From contig WELB01000018.1 of the NCBI GenBank assembly GCA_009602725.1, positions 13,749 through 64,570 of the forward strand: DNA of 50,822 bases, read 5' to 3'. A program made the position numbers and the translations under genes. Numbering within the stretch: the first letter of the stretch is position 1; every line of letters begins with the position of its first letter. Origin of the DNA: Spirogloea muscicola. Lineage: Eukaryota; Streptophyta; Zygnematophyceae; Spirogloeales; Spirogloeaceae. The notes beneath the pieces are model-generated. The model was not told the DNA's origin. It did not search any database and saw only the letters and a list, made by a program, of their open reading frames with translations. Below, one piece after another: positions 1 through 9,705 of the stretch.

Positions 1-545
1 TTGGCTAGGCTTGCGCGGCGGGCTGTGTCCCGCAGACGCGGCGAGCCAGCCGACTTCAACGCCGCGGGCTCGTGGGCTCAGGTATATCGGATGCGCCTCT
101 CTGTATCCCTGCAGCGGTCCATGGCCCACGCTCTGCATCTGCGAGCTGGCCGTGCTCTCGCTGCGGGCTCTGGCTTTCGTCAGGGTGATAGCTTCCCGGC
201 AGCTAGTCTGTCGGATCTGAGGCTCCTCACTCGTACTTATTGAGTGATCCATCCTCCCCCTGTTTTACCATTGCATCCTTAGGCCCCTGTGTAGCTGCTC
301 ACTGCTCTTAGGCCCCTCTGCACCTTTGTGAATTCTTTTTGGGCTGGCTTTTCGCAGCCCTTGCCCCCATTGGGAGTGCCACTTCTTTCTTATTTGCAAG
401 AGTCCCATTCTTTTGTCCTCCAGAAGAGTACTTCTCTTCTGGGTCAACAAGGCCCCCTTATCTTTGCGCTAGTTTTTGTCTGAACAATGTATTGGCTTGA
501 ATTGGCCTCGCTTTGATTTCATGCGCACCGCGCGCCTTCTCTCTT
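1..545 (+). mobile_element. 3' end of a LINE (subfamily A), cut by the window edge
   Basis: Bases 1-243 encode the last 80 residues of a non-LTR retrotransposon ORF and end in LRLLTRTY plus stop. They match the C-terminus of the long copy at 28931-30328 (shared blocks AAGSxAQVYRMRL, SLQRSMA, LHLRAGRALAA). The 3' UTR follows, with the family hairpin GGGCTGG...CAGCCC at 341-360. The family tail, beginning TGAACAATGTATTGGCTTG and ending in a CGCACCGCGCGCCTTCTC-like block, lies at about 483-541. The element is 5'-truncated by the window start. Confidence 0.85.
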
Positions 546-1300
546 CTTTGAAGGAGCTGCTTCGTCTTGCTAATGTTGAAAGCTTTGTCTATTGAGCCGA
601 CTTGTTTTAAGAATTGTTATGAGCCGGCCCTCTCTCAGCCACGGTCCCTAGAACCGCGCTCGTCTGGTACGGCCAAAGGGCGTTGCGCCCTGTTCCCACG
701 GCGGCCGGGGACGGGGTCGAGGTCGAGGTCTTGCTGAGGTGTCGCGCGCTGAGTGGAAAAGACCCGTTTCACTGGAGGTCGCGCGCCGGTCATCCTCCCC
801 TCCACGCCAGCGCACGTGAAGCGATGACGCGGCCCGCCGTTTGCCACTCTGGCCCCCCGTTTGACACCGTGGCTCGCCGTTTTGCGGGGGGAGCGCGCGG
901 ATTTCGTACCGGGGTAGACCCCGGTACGTAACGCTCCTTTCGGAGGATGGCGGCAAAGCCAATCGACGGCTGCCACGCACACGCGCGCCCCCGCGCCAAA
1001 TTGTGTCGATTCGAAGTTCGATGAGGAGGGAGGAGGGGCTCCTCGCCCGCCTGCCCTCTCTGCGCACACTTCTCTCTGCGCTCCCCCCGCCTGTGCGCTC
1101 CCCCGCCTGGCATCCCCCGCCTGGCCACCCTCCCCGGGCCGAGCTCCCCCGCGCAGCAACAGCAAGAGGCGGGGAAGCCATGGCGATGCGCCTGCCTTGG
1201 TGCTCGGGTGCAGGCGGGGACGACGACCTGGTCAGCTCGGAGTCATCTCCTCAACCCTCGCCCGGAGCATGACTCGGCACGCATGACTCGGCATGACTCG
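546..1300. other. GC-rich interval without a recognised gene
   Basis: Several overlapping open frames run through this GC-rich DNA on both strands, as expected from composition. None shows a family motif. A 10-base unit (GCATGACTCG) repeats at 1267-1310 just before the larger tandem repeat. Confidence 0.5.
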
Positions 1301-1795
1301 GCATGACTCGGCACGCCCGCAAAGCTTGCAAATTGTCGACACAATGCGTGCAATAGTACCTGGAAGAGCGGCAGTGCTCTTTGCTTGAGTTCAGGAATCG
1401 TCGGTGCAATTGAACGCCGGTCCAGCCGCCTGCAAAATCCATCCAGCCACAAGTTGGCTCAGCAACGGACGGGCGGGCATGACTCGGCACGCTCGCAAAG
1501 CTTGCACACTGTCGACACAACGCGTGCAAACATACCTGGGAGAGCGACAGCGCTCTTTGCGTGATTCCAGGATCGGCGGTGCAACTGAAGGCCGGTCCAG
1601 CCGCCTGCAAAGTCCATCCAGCCACAAGTTGGCTCAGCAACGGACGGGCGGGCATGACTTGGCACGCTCGCAAAGCTTGCACACTGTCGACACAACGCGT
1701 GCAAACATACCTGGGAGAGCGGCAGTGCTGTTTGCTCGCGTTCAGGAATCGGCGGTGCAACTGAATGCCGGTCCAGCCGCCTGCAAAGTCCCTGC
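1301..1795. repeat. Tandem repeat, about 175-base unit, 2.8 copies
   Basis: Three successive copies start at 1301, 1477 and 1652, so the units are 176 and 175 bases long. The last copy breaks off at about 1790-1795. Each unit begins GCATGACTCGGCACGC, passes through AAAGCTTGCA and a GTCGACACAA block, and ends in CAACGGACGGGCGGGCAT. The open frames seen here on both strands arise because the unit has few stops; they are repetitive and not a credible gene. Confidence 0.9.
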
Positions 1796-2518
1796 AGGCA
1801 CAGGATGAGTCAGCAACTCATGGCGGGTTTGTTTGGCGGCGTGCCCGCTATGCCCTCGGCGTACGCGGTGCAGCGCTTGTGGCAGCCACCCGCAGTTGCT
1901 GATTGCACCCCCATGCGAGCGCCAGCGTTGACGCACTGCCGCTGTTGTTCTCCTCGCAGCGCGAGCTTGCAGGTTGGAGGTTGCGACGAAGAAGGCAGGT
2001 CGCAAGTGGCTGCGGTATCTCTGCAGCCGGCAGTGCTCGTGCAGCACACTCGCAGTGGCCTTGCGCTTGCGCGTCCGCGTGCCACCGCCGGCGGCAGCGC
2101 CACAGCGGGCGCGCCCGCCCTGCCCGGGCCGCCTGCGCTCGGTAAGCCAGTCGCAAGCAGTGGGAGTGGGAGCGGTTGCCTTGCTTCTCTTCTCGTCCAC
2201 CACCGCGGCGCGCACCTGCTCCCGCCTTGCGGCAGGCGGAGCGCCGAGCTGGCGCTCCGCTGTCGCATGTTTTCGCCGAATCTCCGCACGTGCTGCTGGT
2301 GTGGCGGCTGGGCGCCCGGCGACCTCCGCCACGTATTGGTCATCCGACCTCGAGCTCGACCCTTTTCGTGAGAAGGGGGGGCAACTTCCCGGCAAAGCGC
2401 CGCCCGGGGCGCGCGCGCTGCGCCGGGCGTGCTCCTCGTGGGAGGGGCGCCCGCACGCGTCCCGCCCATCTCGGAGGGTGTCCTGTGCTCGCAGCCACTT
2501 CATCGCAGCTGGGGGAAG
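1796..2518. other. GC-rich interval with long but unassigned open frames
   Basis: A 284-codon frame on the minus strand (1742-2596) and a 188-codon frame on the plus strand (1805-2371) overlap here. The minus frame enters from the tandem repeat and leaves through a LINE tail, so its ends are not those of a real gene. Its middle is Lys/Arg/Ala/Glu-rich, but I recognise no domain. It could be an exon of an unknown gene or chance GC-rich frame. Confidence 0.35.
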
Positions 2519-2580
2519 GCGCCCGATGAGCCTGAAAATGAAAGGATGGCCAATATAAGCCAATACACTGTTCAGGCTAG
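2519..2580 (-). mobile_element. LINE 3' tail fragment, antisense
   Basis: The plus strand reads GATGAGCCTGAAAATGAAAGGATGGCC and then AAGCCAATACACTGTTCAGGC. This is the reverse complement of the conserved LINE tail seen at 483-541, with a few substitutions. Only the terminal 60 bases are present. Confidence 0.7.
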
Positions 2581-3556
2581 GGCGGACATGTTGCACCCGC
2601 CGTCACAGCATTCCTGCGGGCCGGCCCTCCCGGGGGGGGGCGTGCGCCGCCCAGCAGCCCTGACACGCGGCGTCGGGCTGCGGCCCCGCCGCGCGCCGCG
2701 GCTTGGGCCCGAAGGTGGCGGCCACACTCCCACCCACCGTCAGCGCAGAGCCCTCGGAGCTCTGTCCCCCGCCTCCAGCAACGGCGCCGCCGCCGGCCCA
2801 CGCCCGTGCGCGATGAAACAGCTCTTCCAGTTGAAGGCAATGGCTGTGAGAGGCCAGCCCAAAGGAGTAGGCCAGCCCAAAGGAATGCACCAGGCGCAAT
2901 GGCCGCGGAGCGCTGCGGTGGTAACTCTTCCCAGCAGTGGGCTGTGGTGGGCGTACGCCGCCATTGTGCCTCAGGTGAGAGAGGAAGTCAAACCCACTGC
3001 TCGCGCCTTTCCTGCCCCTCGGACCTAGCCGATTCAGGGTGGCCGCTCGCAGCAGTCCCCCTTTTGGTGATCCTGATTCTCTCACCTTGTTCCGAAGAAT
3101 TGTCTCCTCTCCTCACGCCCTTCAATCAGCCTTGCCCCCATTTGGAGAGCCACTTCTTCTTCAATCATCGCCCCCTTCCTGAGCGGTCGACTCAGTCACC
3201 CGAGACTGGCAACACGGAGATGTGTTGGAGGGGCCCGCCGCCGCAGGGCGGTCCCGCCAAGTTGGCGGCGCGTGGTGGGGCCCGGCCCCTTCCAGCGGCG
3301 GATCGATCGGCACCATCACACGGGTTGCGAGTCGCCAGCGAGGGGCGGCCCCACCCGCGCGCGCCCGGCGCGCCCAAAGTTGGCGCGCGCGGGCCCCCCG
3401 CCCGGAGCCGGCGCCGTCGAGTCGCCACGTGCGCGGGCTCCTCTGCGGGGCGCACCGGCAGAGGAGCCCCGCAGAGACCCGAGCCGGCCGCCGCAGAGGC
3501 GCGGCAGTCCGGGCGGGCCCGCAGAGGACGGCCCGTCCCATGACCTCCAAAAGGAC
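2581..3556. other. GC-rich interval without a recognised gene
   Basis: This is high-GC DNA with overlapping open frames on both strands and no recognisable protein motif. A short direct repeat (GCCAGCCCAAAGGA) occurs at about 2855 and 2874. A line resembling the LINE 3' UTR lies near 3130-3155 (GCCCCCATTTGGAGAGCCACTTCTT). Confidence 0.45.
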
Positions 3557-3760
3557 CTCGGAGAGAAGGCGCGCGGGGCGCATGAATTGAAAGGGAGGCC
3601 AATTCAAGCCAATACATTGTTCAGGCAGAGTCGAGTGCAGACTAAACAATGCTACATAAAACGGAGACCTAATCTAAGGTACCGAAGATGACATTAGTAC
3701 CCACGGGTGAGCACAAACAAATCTGACAAGCTNGGCCAGCGGGGAGGGAGGGGGCAGGGT
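3557..3760 (-). mobile_element. LINE 3' end with ORF terminus, antisense
   Basis: Read on the minus strand, the segment begins inside the LINE ORF: the codons around 3735-3690 give SLSDLFVLTRGY and a stop. The 3' UTR follows and then the conserved tail, ending in the CGCGCCTTCTC block near 3565. The single N at 3733 falls in this ORF terminus. No 3' hairpin is obvious in this copy. Confidence 0.8.
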
Positions 3761-4143
3761 GCCTGCCACTCTCCCACCCCAGCCGGCTATGGCGGCTGAG
3801 CCAGGACGGTGGGGGGGTGGACGCGCCTGTAAGTGCCGCCGGCCGGCCCGCCACCTCCCCCAACCCCCCCCCAAATTCGTCCCTCCCTCCCTCAAAATAG
3901 GCTGCTTTATATCAGCAGCCGCATCCTGCTTACATAGGCGGCTCCAACCACTAGCCACCGCGTGAGTGCGGGCCGTGAGTGACCCACCATTGCCGTATCA
4001 TTGGGAGAGCTGGTTTCTCGTTTGCAAGAGACCGCCCCGCCCCTCGCGCCATCTGGGGCTCTCGCCCCCGCCGCTGGCCCCCCTCCCCCCGTCGGACACG
4101 GCCCGGCCCGGGGGCGGCCGCCGCTGCGCGGGCCGTGCGCCGC

Positions 4144-5940
4144 ATGGCCGCGCCTCCCGGCGGCGGCTGGAGCGGCGACAACCTCGTCGTCGCCGTCACC
4201 GAGGACGCCGAGGCCGGCGCGGAGCTCGTGCGCTACGCGCTCGCCAGCCTCTACCACCCCGGCAGCTCCCTCTACCTCCTCCACATCGTCACCTCCCTTC
4301 CCAACCCCGGTGAGAGCCCCCGACGCACTGCCCGAGGCCTGGCCGCCGTGCCGATGCGCCTGCTTGCCGTGCCCTGCACCAAACTCGATGGCCACGATGC
4401 TGGCCGGCGCCGACGAGAGCTGCGCGCCATCTACATTTGCCACTACGTTGGTCTGCTGTCCTGTCGTCTCGACGGCCACACTGGAAGTCTGAATCCAGAA
4501 AGTGCCCCTGGCTAGCTTCCCAGGACAGTCCGGGCTGCTCTCTTCCACTTTCTGGGCTCACCTGGCTTGTGTTGCAGATGGGAGCCGGCAAGTCGTCAGC
4601 CAGGTCAATGGCTTGCAACTCAGCCAGCACCTGTTGTCGGTCGTCACCCCGCTCATGGAGAAATACAAGGCAATGTGCGACCCCTACAAGGTGCCGGGCT
4701 TTACCCCATCTTTGCTGAGCTCGTGCCAGTTCCAGTTCAGCCAACATACAGCATCAACTCTTTCTTACCAGTAGCATGACAGGTCAAGCTCGTGTGCATC
4801 TGCAATGTGGCATCGTCTGCATCATGCCTGGCGTGCATGATTGGTTCCGATCTGATGTGAGTCTCAAGCATTTGCCAGGTGACTGTCAGAGTCCGAGTAG
4901 CAAAGAACGACTGCGAAGGCAAGGGCATCATCAAGGCGGCCAACTCTCTCGGAGCCACCAGCTTGATATTGAGCCAGACGCCAAGCAGATTCCTCCGGTA
5001 CGCCCTTGCAAGTGTCCGATGTGGAGCGGGTGGAAGTTCCATCCGCCCAGCTCTACAGCTGGCCGTGCTGTCTGTCATGCAATCTATACAGGCCGCATTG
5101 TCCACAGCCCCACTTCATCAGCTGGCCATCCTTCCTGCGATGTGATCCTACTGAAACGAATGGAGCATAGCCTCGCTGTTCAAATCTCTGTTCACCCTGC
5201 CTGTGTAATGCAGGCGTCCTGGGCAAACGGTGGAGTACTGTGCTTCACACAGATCTCCCAAATGCTCCTTACATGTCCTACAGAAGGGCAAGGTTGTCCT
5301 CCAGGAAGGAGTCATCGAGCGCAACCCCTTGCCCGTGGCTCTTACTGCGAATGTGCAGTCGTCTTCCAATGTCTCGGACCACTGGAGGCTGAGGAGGTCG
5401 CTACCTGAGGCATTGTCCTTCTCCAAGAGGCAAGCCCTAGGATCATTGACGGGCATATTCAGGCCGTCCGAGACAAACTTCAGCCTGGGCAATAGCACGA
5501 GCTGCTCATCATCGATTAGTGATGCCTCCTCGTGCGCTACGACGAGCTCACCGAGCTTGTCACCACAGCACTTGTCTGCGTCAGGCAGTGGCTCCCTCTC
5601 AGTGTTCTCTCCAGGTAGCGACCACTCTTTGGCTCCGCCCAGGAGGATCCCCTCGCCAGTGTCTGCCTGGTCTCTCTTTTTGAGGTCGAGGAGCCCTGGC
5701 GGCCAGGCCCACGGAGGTGGCAACAGCAGTGCAAGCACACAGGGCTTGGGCGAGGCAAGGCGCCTCAGCTTTGAGGACGACGATATGGGCGGAGACCTTA
5801 GTATGTTGGACGAACTGGAGGCAGCAGAGGAGGCGCTGATCATCCAGACGCTACAGACCAGCATAGAAAAGCGTAGCCAGATTGTAAGCGAGTCCCTAGC
5901 CAAGGTGCAAGATCCTTCTCTGAAGAGAGTGTATGACTAG
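4144..5940 (+). CDS. Universal stress protein (USP) domain protein with long Ser-rich C-terminal tail, copy 1
   Basis: Exons 4144-4309, 4578-4690, 4879-4997 and 5214-5940 join in phase to 374 codons plus stop, all with GT-AG introns. Residues 1-145 look like an alpha/beta USP fold: a first strand NLVVAVTEDAEAG, a helix with LVRYALASLY, a strand LYLLHIV, then VRVRVAKND and GATSLIL, where USPs have the strand before the nucleotide loop. A canonical GxxG-S/T ATP-loop is not clear (the sequence is LSQTPSRFLR), so ATP binding is doubtful. After about residue 150 comes a Ser/Pro/Gly-rich tail, closing with an acidic helix (LDELEAAEEALIIQTLQTS) and IEKRSQI. The start is the first ATG in frame with the USP strand. 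The copy at 9706-11913 has the same exon lengths for exons 2 and 3. Function probably is stress-related signalling; this is inferred from family only. Confidence 0.8.
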
Positions 5941-6844
5941 CCAGAGAAACGTGCAACTCATATTTGTTCCCTAGGTCGTAGATTGGTCGCGAGTAGGTCA
6001 AGCGCAGTCTGCCTCGTTCAGAGCCACTGCTGCTATGCCCCACCAGACCAGGGGTTAGATGTACTCATACAAGAAACACTTGCTCAATATGGATTGACAT
6101 GGCATGTACAGGCCATGTGGCCAGGTACCAGCCAGCTGCAACTGGTGTGTTACTAGGAGATTGCCTTCCCCTCCAAGGTCCTGCCTCTATGGCATTGATC
6201 TGTGATGCTTCTGGCTTCATCCGCCCTGCACACGCAATGAAGCTCGTCAACAGGGCATGGTGCTCCTTATCTTACTCGTTGTGCATGGTACCACCAGGCC
6301 ACGTGGATGAGGATGTCCAGACTGGCGGACGTGGACAGTGTGCTCACAGCTCTCCTCTTTGACCAGGGTGTTGCATCGAAGTGAGTGCCAAGTGCTGAGG
6401 GAGTAGGTTGGAGTGCTGGGCTTAGAAGGCTCCATTGACGCTAGGGTGCTGAGAGGTGCAGGCCCCCCAAAACTGAGGCAGCGCAGCAATGGTCTCCTGG
6501 TGGAGAGCGTCTGGAGCCGCTGCCGGTTGTTCGGTGAGGATGATACGAAGATCATCGGAGGCGCAAGCAGACAGCACGTTAGCGCTGGGCTCGGCAGGAC
6601 CAGGCTTGGAGGAGCCATGGGACGCCATGGCAGCCGCGGCGGGCGGGTGCCCACCCATCGTCCGCAGCACTGGAGTGTACATTGATTGATGAAGATTGAG
6701 CAGGGGGCGGCCGGTTGGCGGCGCAAGGAGCGGGAGCGCCGGGAGCTGCGCTTTGGGGCCGAGCTAGGGGCAGCGCCGCCCTCAATCATCAGCACCGGCT
6801 TCCCGCGCTTTATTTGGAAAGGCGGGCGTGGGGCCACAAGATAG
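5941..6844. other. Interval downstream of the first USP gene, possible minus-strand exons
   Basis: No gene can be modelled with confidence. On the minus strand a frame from an ATG near 6625 (MASHGSSKPGPAEP...) has coding-like composition. Further on, near 6340-6270, a segment reading SLDILIHVAWWYHAQR ends at a good donor (GTAAGAT). These could be exons of an unknown gene convergent with the USP gene, but I recognise no family and could not close the phases. Confidence 0.3.
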
Positions 6845-7030
6845 GAAGGCCCGCCGTTCGCATCAAATGAAAGGGTACCCAGTTTTAGCCCATAGACCGT
6901 CCAGGCAAAAGCTAGTGCAAAAATGGGGGCTTCATAAATCGTAGTTCTATGTAAGGTGCCAGAAGCGTGACGTTAGTAACAGCGTGACGTTAGTACGGAG
7001 CACATAAAGATCCGACAGGCTAACCTGGGG
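6845..7030 (-). mobile_element. LINE 3' end, antisense
   Basis: The plus strand carries GCATCAAATGAAAGGGTACCC and GGCAAAAGCTAGTGCAAAAA, the reverse complement of the LINE tail. About 100 bases on, the minus strand reads SLSDLYVL followed by an altered terminus (RTN in place of TRGY). A CAGCGTGACGTTAGTA motif is duplicated here at 6970-6998, which accounts for the disrupted end. Confidence 0.7.
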
Positions 7031-7189
7031 AACCGAATCGCCGCCACGGAAGCCGGTAGCCTGACTACTTTAGAGCGCGCCCAGCGCTCCACAGAGACCA
7101 GCAGGCTGGCCTCTGTGGTGTGGTCGAGGGACGGCAGTCAATGCCGCTGAGCGAGGACGAGGGGCCTGCCGATGCCGTTTTCAGCACCT

Positions 7190-7290
7190 CTTTCTTTGGC
7201 TTTGAACATTGTCCATTCTTTTTGGGTTGGCTTTGCCAGCCCCTCTTCTCAATGGGCGAGCACCTTCTTCGTGGGGAGGCAGTTGGTGGC
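7190..7290 (+). mobile_element. LINE 3' UTR fragment with hairpin
   Basis: The sequence TTTGAACATTGTCCATTCTT, then GGGTTGGCTTTGCCAGCCC at 7224-7242, then TCAATGGGCGAGCACCTTCTT matches the 3' UTR that follows the ORF stop in the copies at 30328 and 33565. No ORF terminus precedes it, so it is a short 3' fragment or a piece left by rearrangement. Confidence 0.7.
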
Positions 7291-7584
7291 GCTGCCGCGG
7301 GGCCTGCTGCCGCGGCACCGCCAATACCTGCGGCGGCTGCTCTTAGTTGTGGCGGCCGGCCTGCGGCAGGGGGGTCGCTGCGGGGCGCCGCCAGGGCCCC
7401 ACCAAGCGAAGCGTCGAACTTGTTCATTTCTTTTCCTGGCTGACTTCGAGCCTCACAAAAGTCCTGGTAATGGGGCAATAAGCTGGCTAAGAAAACATGG
7501 AGTGTGTATTAAGAGATGGAAGGCCTGTGTGGCCAAGTACAAAGGCAAGCACATTGACATACGTACATCACCTGCTGCTAAGCT

Positions 7585-8060
7585 GACCCGCTCAGTAACC
7601 ACGAGTCAGCACATAGAGGTCGCTAACTGATGCCCGAATACCGGACGGCAATCGACAAGCTCTTGAGTTACCAGCTATGGCTCGACCAGCTTTCTGATGC
7701 ATGAGCCTGAGCTCGCTGCAGACAAGCTGACACTCAACGTCGCAAGAATGACAAGTAGGCTGCCGGCATGCCCATTTGAGCTGGAAGCATATCCTCATGT
7801 CGAGTATATCCCAGACTTGCAATGTTCTCAAGTAGGGTATGGAAGCGAGGACCCATGCAGCCGAAAGTGTCAATCGCGGCTGGTAGGAGGTGATCACTGC
7901 GGGGGTAGTCAGAGTAGTGTAGGAGCTTTCTCTGCTCTGCACCTCCACTGCGTGGCCAGCGATGTGAGTAAGGGGTTCTCTGGTACCCACGAGTGAGCAC
8001 ATACATACCCGACAAGCTAAGCTGAGGAGCCAGAGCACCACCACACAGGAAGTAAGACGC
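7585..8060 (-). mobile_element. Nested LINE ORF fragments, subfamily B
   Basis: Reading leftwards on the minus strand, one ORF terminus (LSLSGMYVLTRGY, its stop mutated to CAG) lies at about 8010-7978. A LINE C-terminal segment follows (PAAIDTFGCMGPRF, NIASLGYTR, PAAYLSFLRR), ending in SVSDLYVLTRGY plus stop at about 7590. The wording differs from subfamily A (which has PLAIDTHGALGARW) but the order of blocks is the same. A frameshift near 7735 interrupts the ORF. This is decayed and probably inactive. Confidence 0.75.
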
Positions 8061-8300
8061 TTCCAGGAGAGGGCGGTGCCTGGGAGAGGCCAGCCCAGAA
8101 AATAGAATTAACAAAGTCCGAAGGGACCAGGGAAAGCGCTAAAGCACACAAGGAATCAAGTAGCTGCAAATATTTAGTAACCCCTACTAAGCAACCGCAG
8201 GTCGGAGAAACTAGTCTCCTGCCAGAGGGGATGGCCGTGCCGGAGACGGCCGCCCAAAGGCGATTGCCGTTTCTCAGCTGTCTAGGCACGAACGGCTGCT
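8061..8300 (-). mobile_element. LINE 3' end, subfamily A, antisense
   Basis: On the minus strand the codons around 8225-8180 read ETSFSDLRLLSRGY plus stop. This is the subfamily A terminus, followed by about 120 bases of 3' UTR including TTCTGGGCTGGCCTCTCCCA. It directly abuts the subfamily B ORF terminus at 8010, so one element has inserted next to or into the other. Confidence 0.75.
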
Positions 8301-8439
8301 GGTATTGCTAGCGCCTGTGAAAGTGAAGGCGAGCGGTGCGCTCATGCTGAAAGTGAGGCCAACAGGCCCAAAGCAACACACAATTCACTCAAGAGGGAAG
8401 GAAAGTGCAAAGAATGGGTCAAAGCGGAAGCCTTAGGCT

Positions 8440-8950
8440 TGGGATGAGAGAAAGACTCTCACAGTAGAGGGCGATGGCTGTGATTGGCCAGCCCAATATA
8501 AAAGATTAAGCAAAGTTCGAAGGGGCCAGAAAAGCGGGGGGGGTAAGGAAGTAGGGCAAGGCCAAGGCGGGCTTCGGTAATACACGAGTGAAGCCCGAAG
8601 CGAAGCCCGAAGCGGGGTCTGTGGCGCCGACCGCGCCGAAGAGCCGGGAGGCCGTCAGGAGACGGGGGGCATAGGAGGTTTGGGCGGAGCCAGGGCCCGG
8701 CAGCGGAGGCGGAGGAGGAGGCGGGCCCGGCACCGTCACGCCACTTCTGCGCGGCCACTAGGGGGACGTCCCGCCGCCCCAGCTCCCTGCGCAACGTCTC
8801 AGACTCCCGCGCGCCGGTTGGTGCAAAACCCCCCGGAGCAGGCACGGCGTGGATCGAGAGGAGGGAGGGGATGAGATGAAGGCGCGCGCGCGCGGTGCGC
8901 ATCAATGGAAAGGGTGGCCAATGCAAGCCAACACAGTAGGGCAAGGCGAC
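8440..8950 (-). mobile_element. LINE 3' UTR and tail pieces, antisense
   Basis: The plus strand has GGCTGTGATTGGCCAGCCCAA at about 8472-8492, the antisense 3' UTR hairpin region. At 8876-8940 it has GGTGCGCATCAATGGAAAGGG followed by AATGCAAGCCAACACAGTAGG, the antisense tail. The GC-rich DNA between them (8530-8870) shows no gene. Confidence 0.65.
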
Positions 8951-8999
8951 GCAGGCGCTTCCAATGGGCCTGCGGAACGGAAGCCGTTCTCAGACGAGA

Positions 9000-9180
9000 G
9001 AAGAAGCGCGGTGCGCATGAAATGTAAGGGTGGTCTAATCAAGCCAATGCATTGTTCATGCAAAAGCTAGTGCAAGAGATGGGGCTACATGAAACGAAGC
9101 CCTATGCTGAGGTGGCTAAATTAAACAGTGTGTCTTTAGTACCCACGGGTGAGCACATGGGGCAGGCTAACTTGGGGAAC
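9000..9180 (-). mobile_element. LINE 3' end with ORF terminus, antisense
   Basis: The antisense tail (GCGGTGCGCATGAAATGTAAG, then AAGCCAATGCATTGTTCATGC and AAAAGCTAGTGCA) is followed, at the distance seen in other copies, by the antisense ORF terminus. On the minus strand that terminus reads ...HVLTRGY plus stop near 9150. It lies only about 60 bases from the tail at 8876-8940, so two copies are adjacent. Confidence 0.75.
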
Positions 9181-9705
9181 TGGAGCGCCGCTGGCGATAG
9201 GAAGAAAGAAATGGTAGTGGAAGGTCAGCCCGGAACAGGAGCAGCGCTTCCGGAAAGAAGGAATGCGACGGCTGCGAGATCGCCAGCCCGGAAAGACGGA
9301 AGGCCAGCCGAGAGAGGGGGAAAGAAACGGCTCTTGTCAAAATTTTCCGGGCTGGCTGTTCACTGCCCTTGCCTCCTACGGGATGGGATAGCCACTGTCT
9401 TTCCAGTGTAAGGACATTCACATGTCCTTAATTATGGGACGTGAGGCAGTGGCTGGGAGGCGCCCCGGAAAGAAAACAGCGCTTCCCAGTTGACTGGTGG
9501 CTGTGAAGGTGGTGGGCGGGTATGGGCGGGTATGGGGATCCGCCGTAGCGCCGGGCGGCTGTACGACGTTCGCGCGGCCACGCACGTGGGCCGCCCCGCC
9601 GCCGCGGCGGCCCAGTCAGGGAGCCAGGCCCAGGGGGCCCCGGCCGGCCCCACCCTGGCCCTCCTCCTTTCACCTGGCTGCAGCCGTTCACAGCCGCTCT
9701 AATCG
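9181..9705. other. Region upstream of the second USP gene
   Basis: No gene is recognised. From 9490 the DNA becomes GC-rich and probably contains the promoter and 5' leader of the gene starting at 9706. No core promoter motif is clear. Confidence 0.4.

Noticed and set aside
1742-2596. 284-codon minus-strand ORF
   Set aside because: It starts in a LINE tail and ends in the tandem repeat. No family motif is visible, so it was not called a gene.
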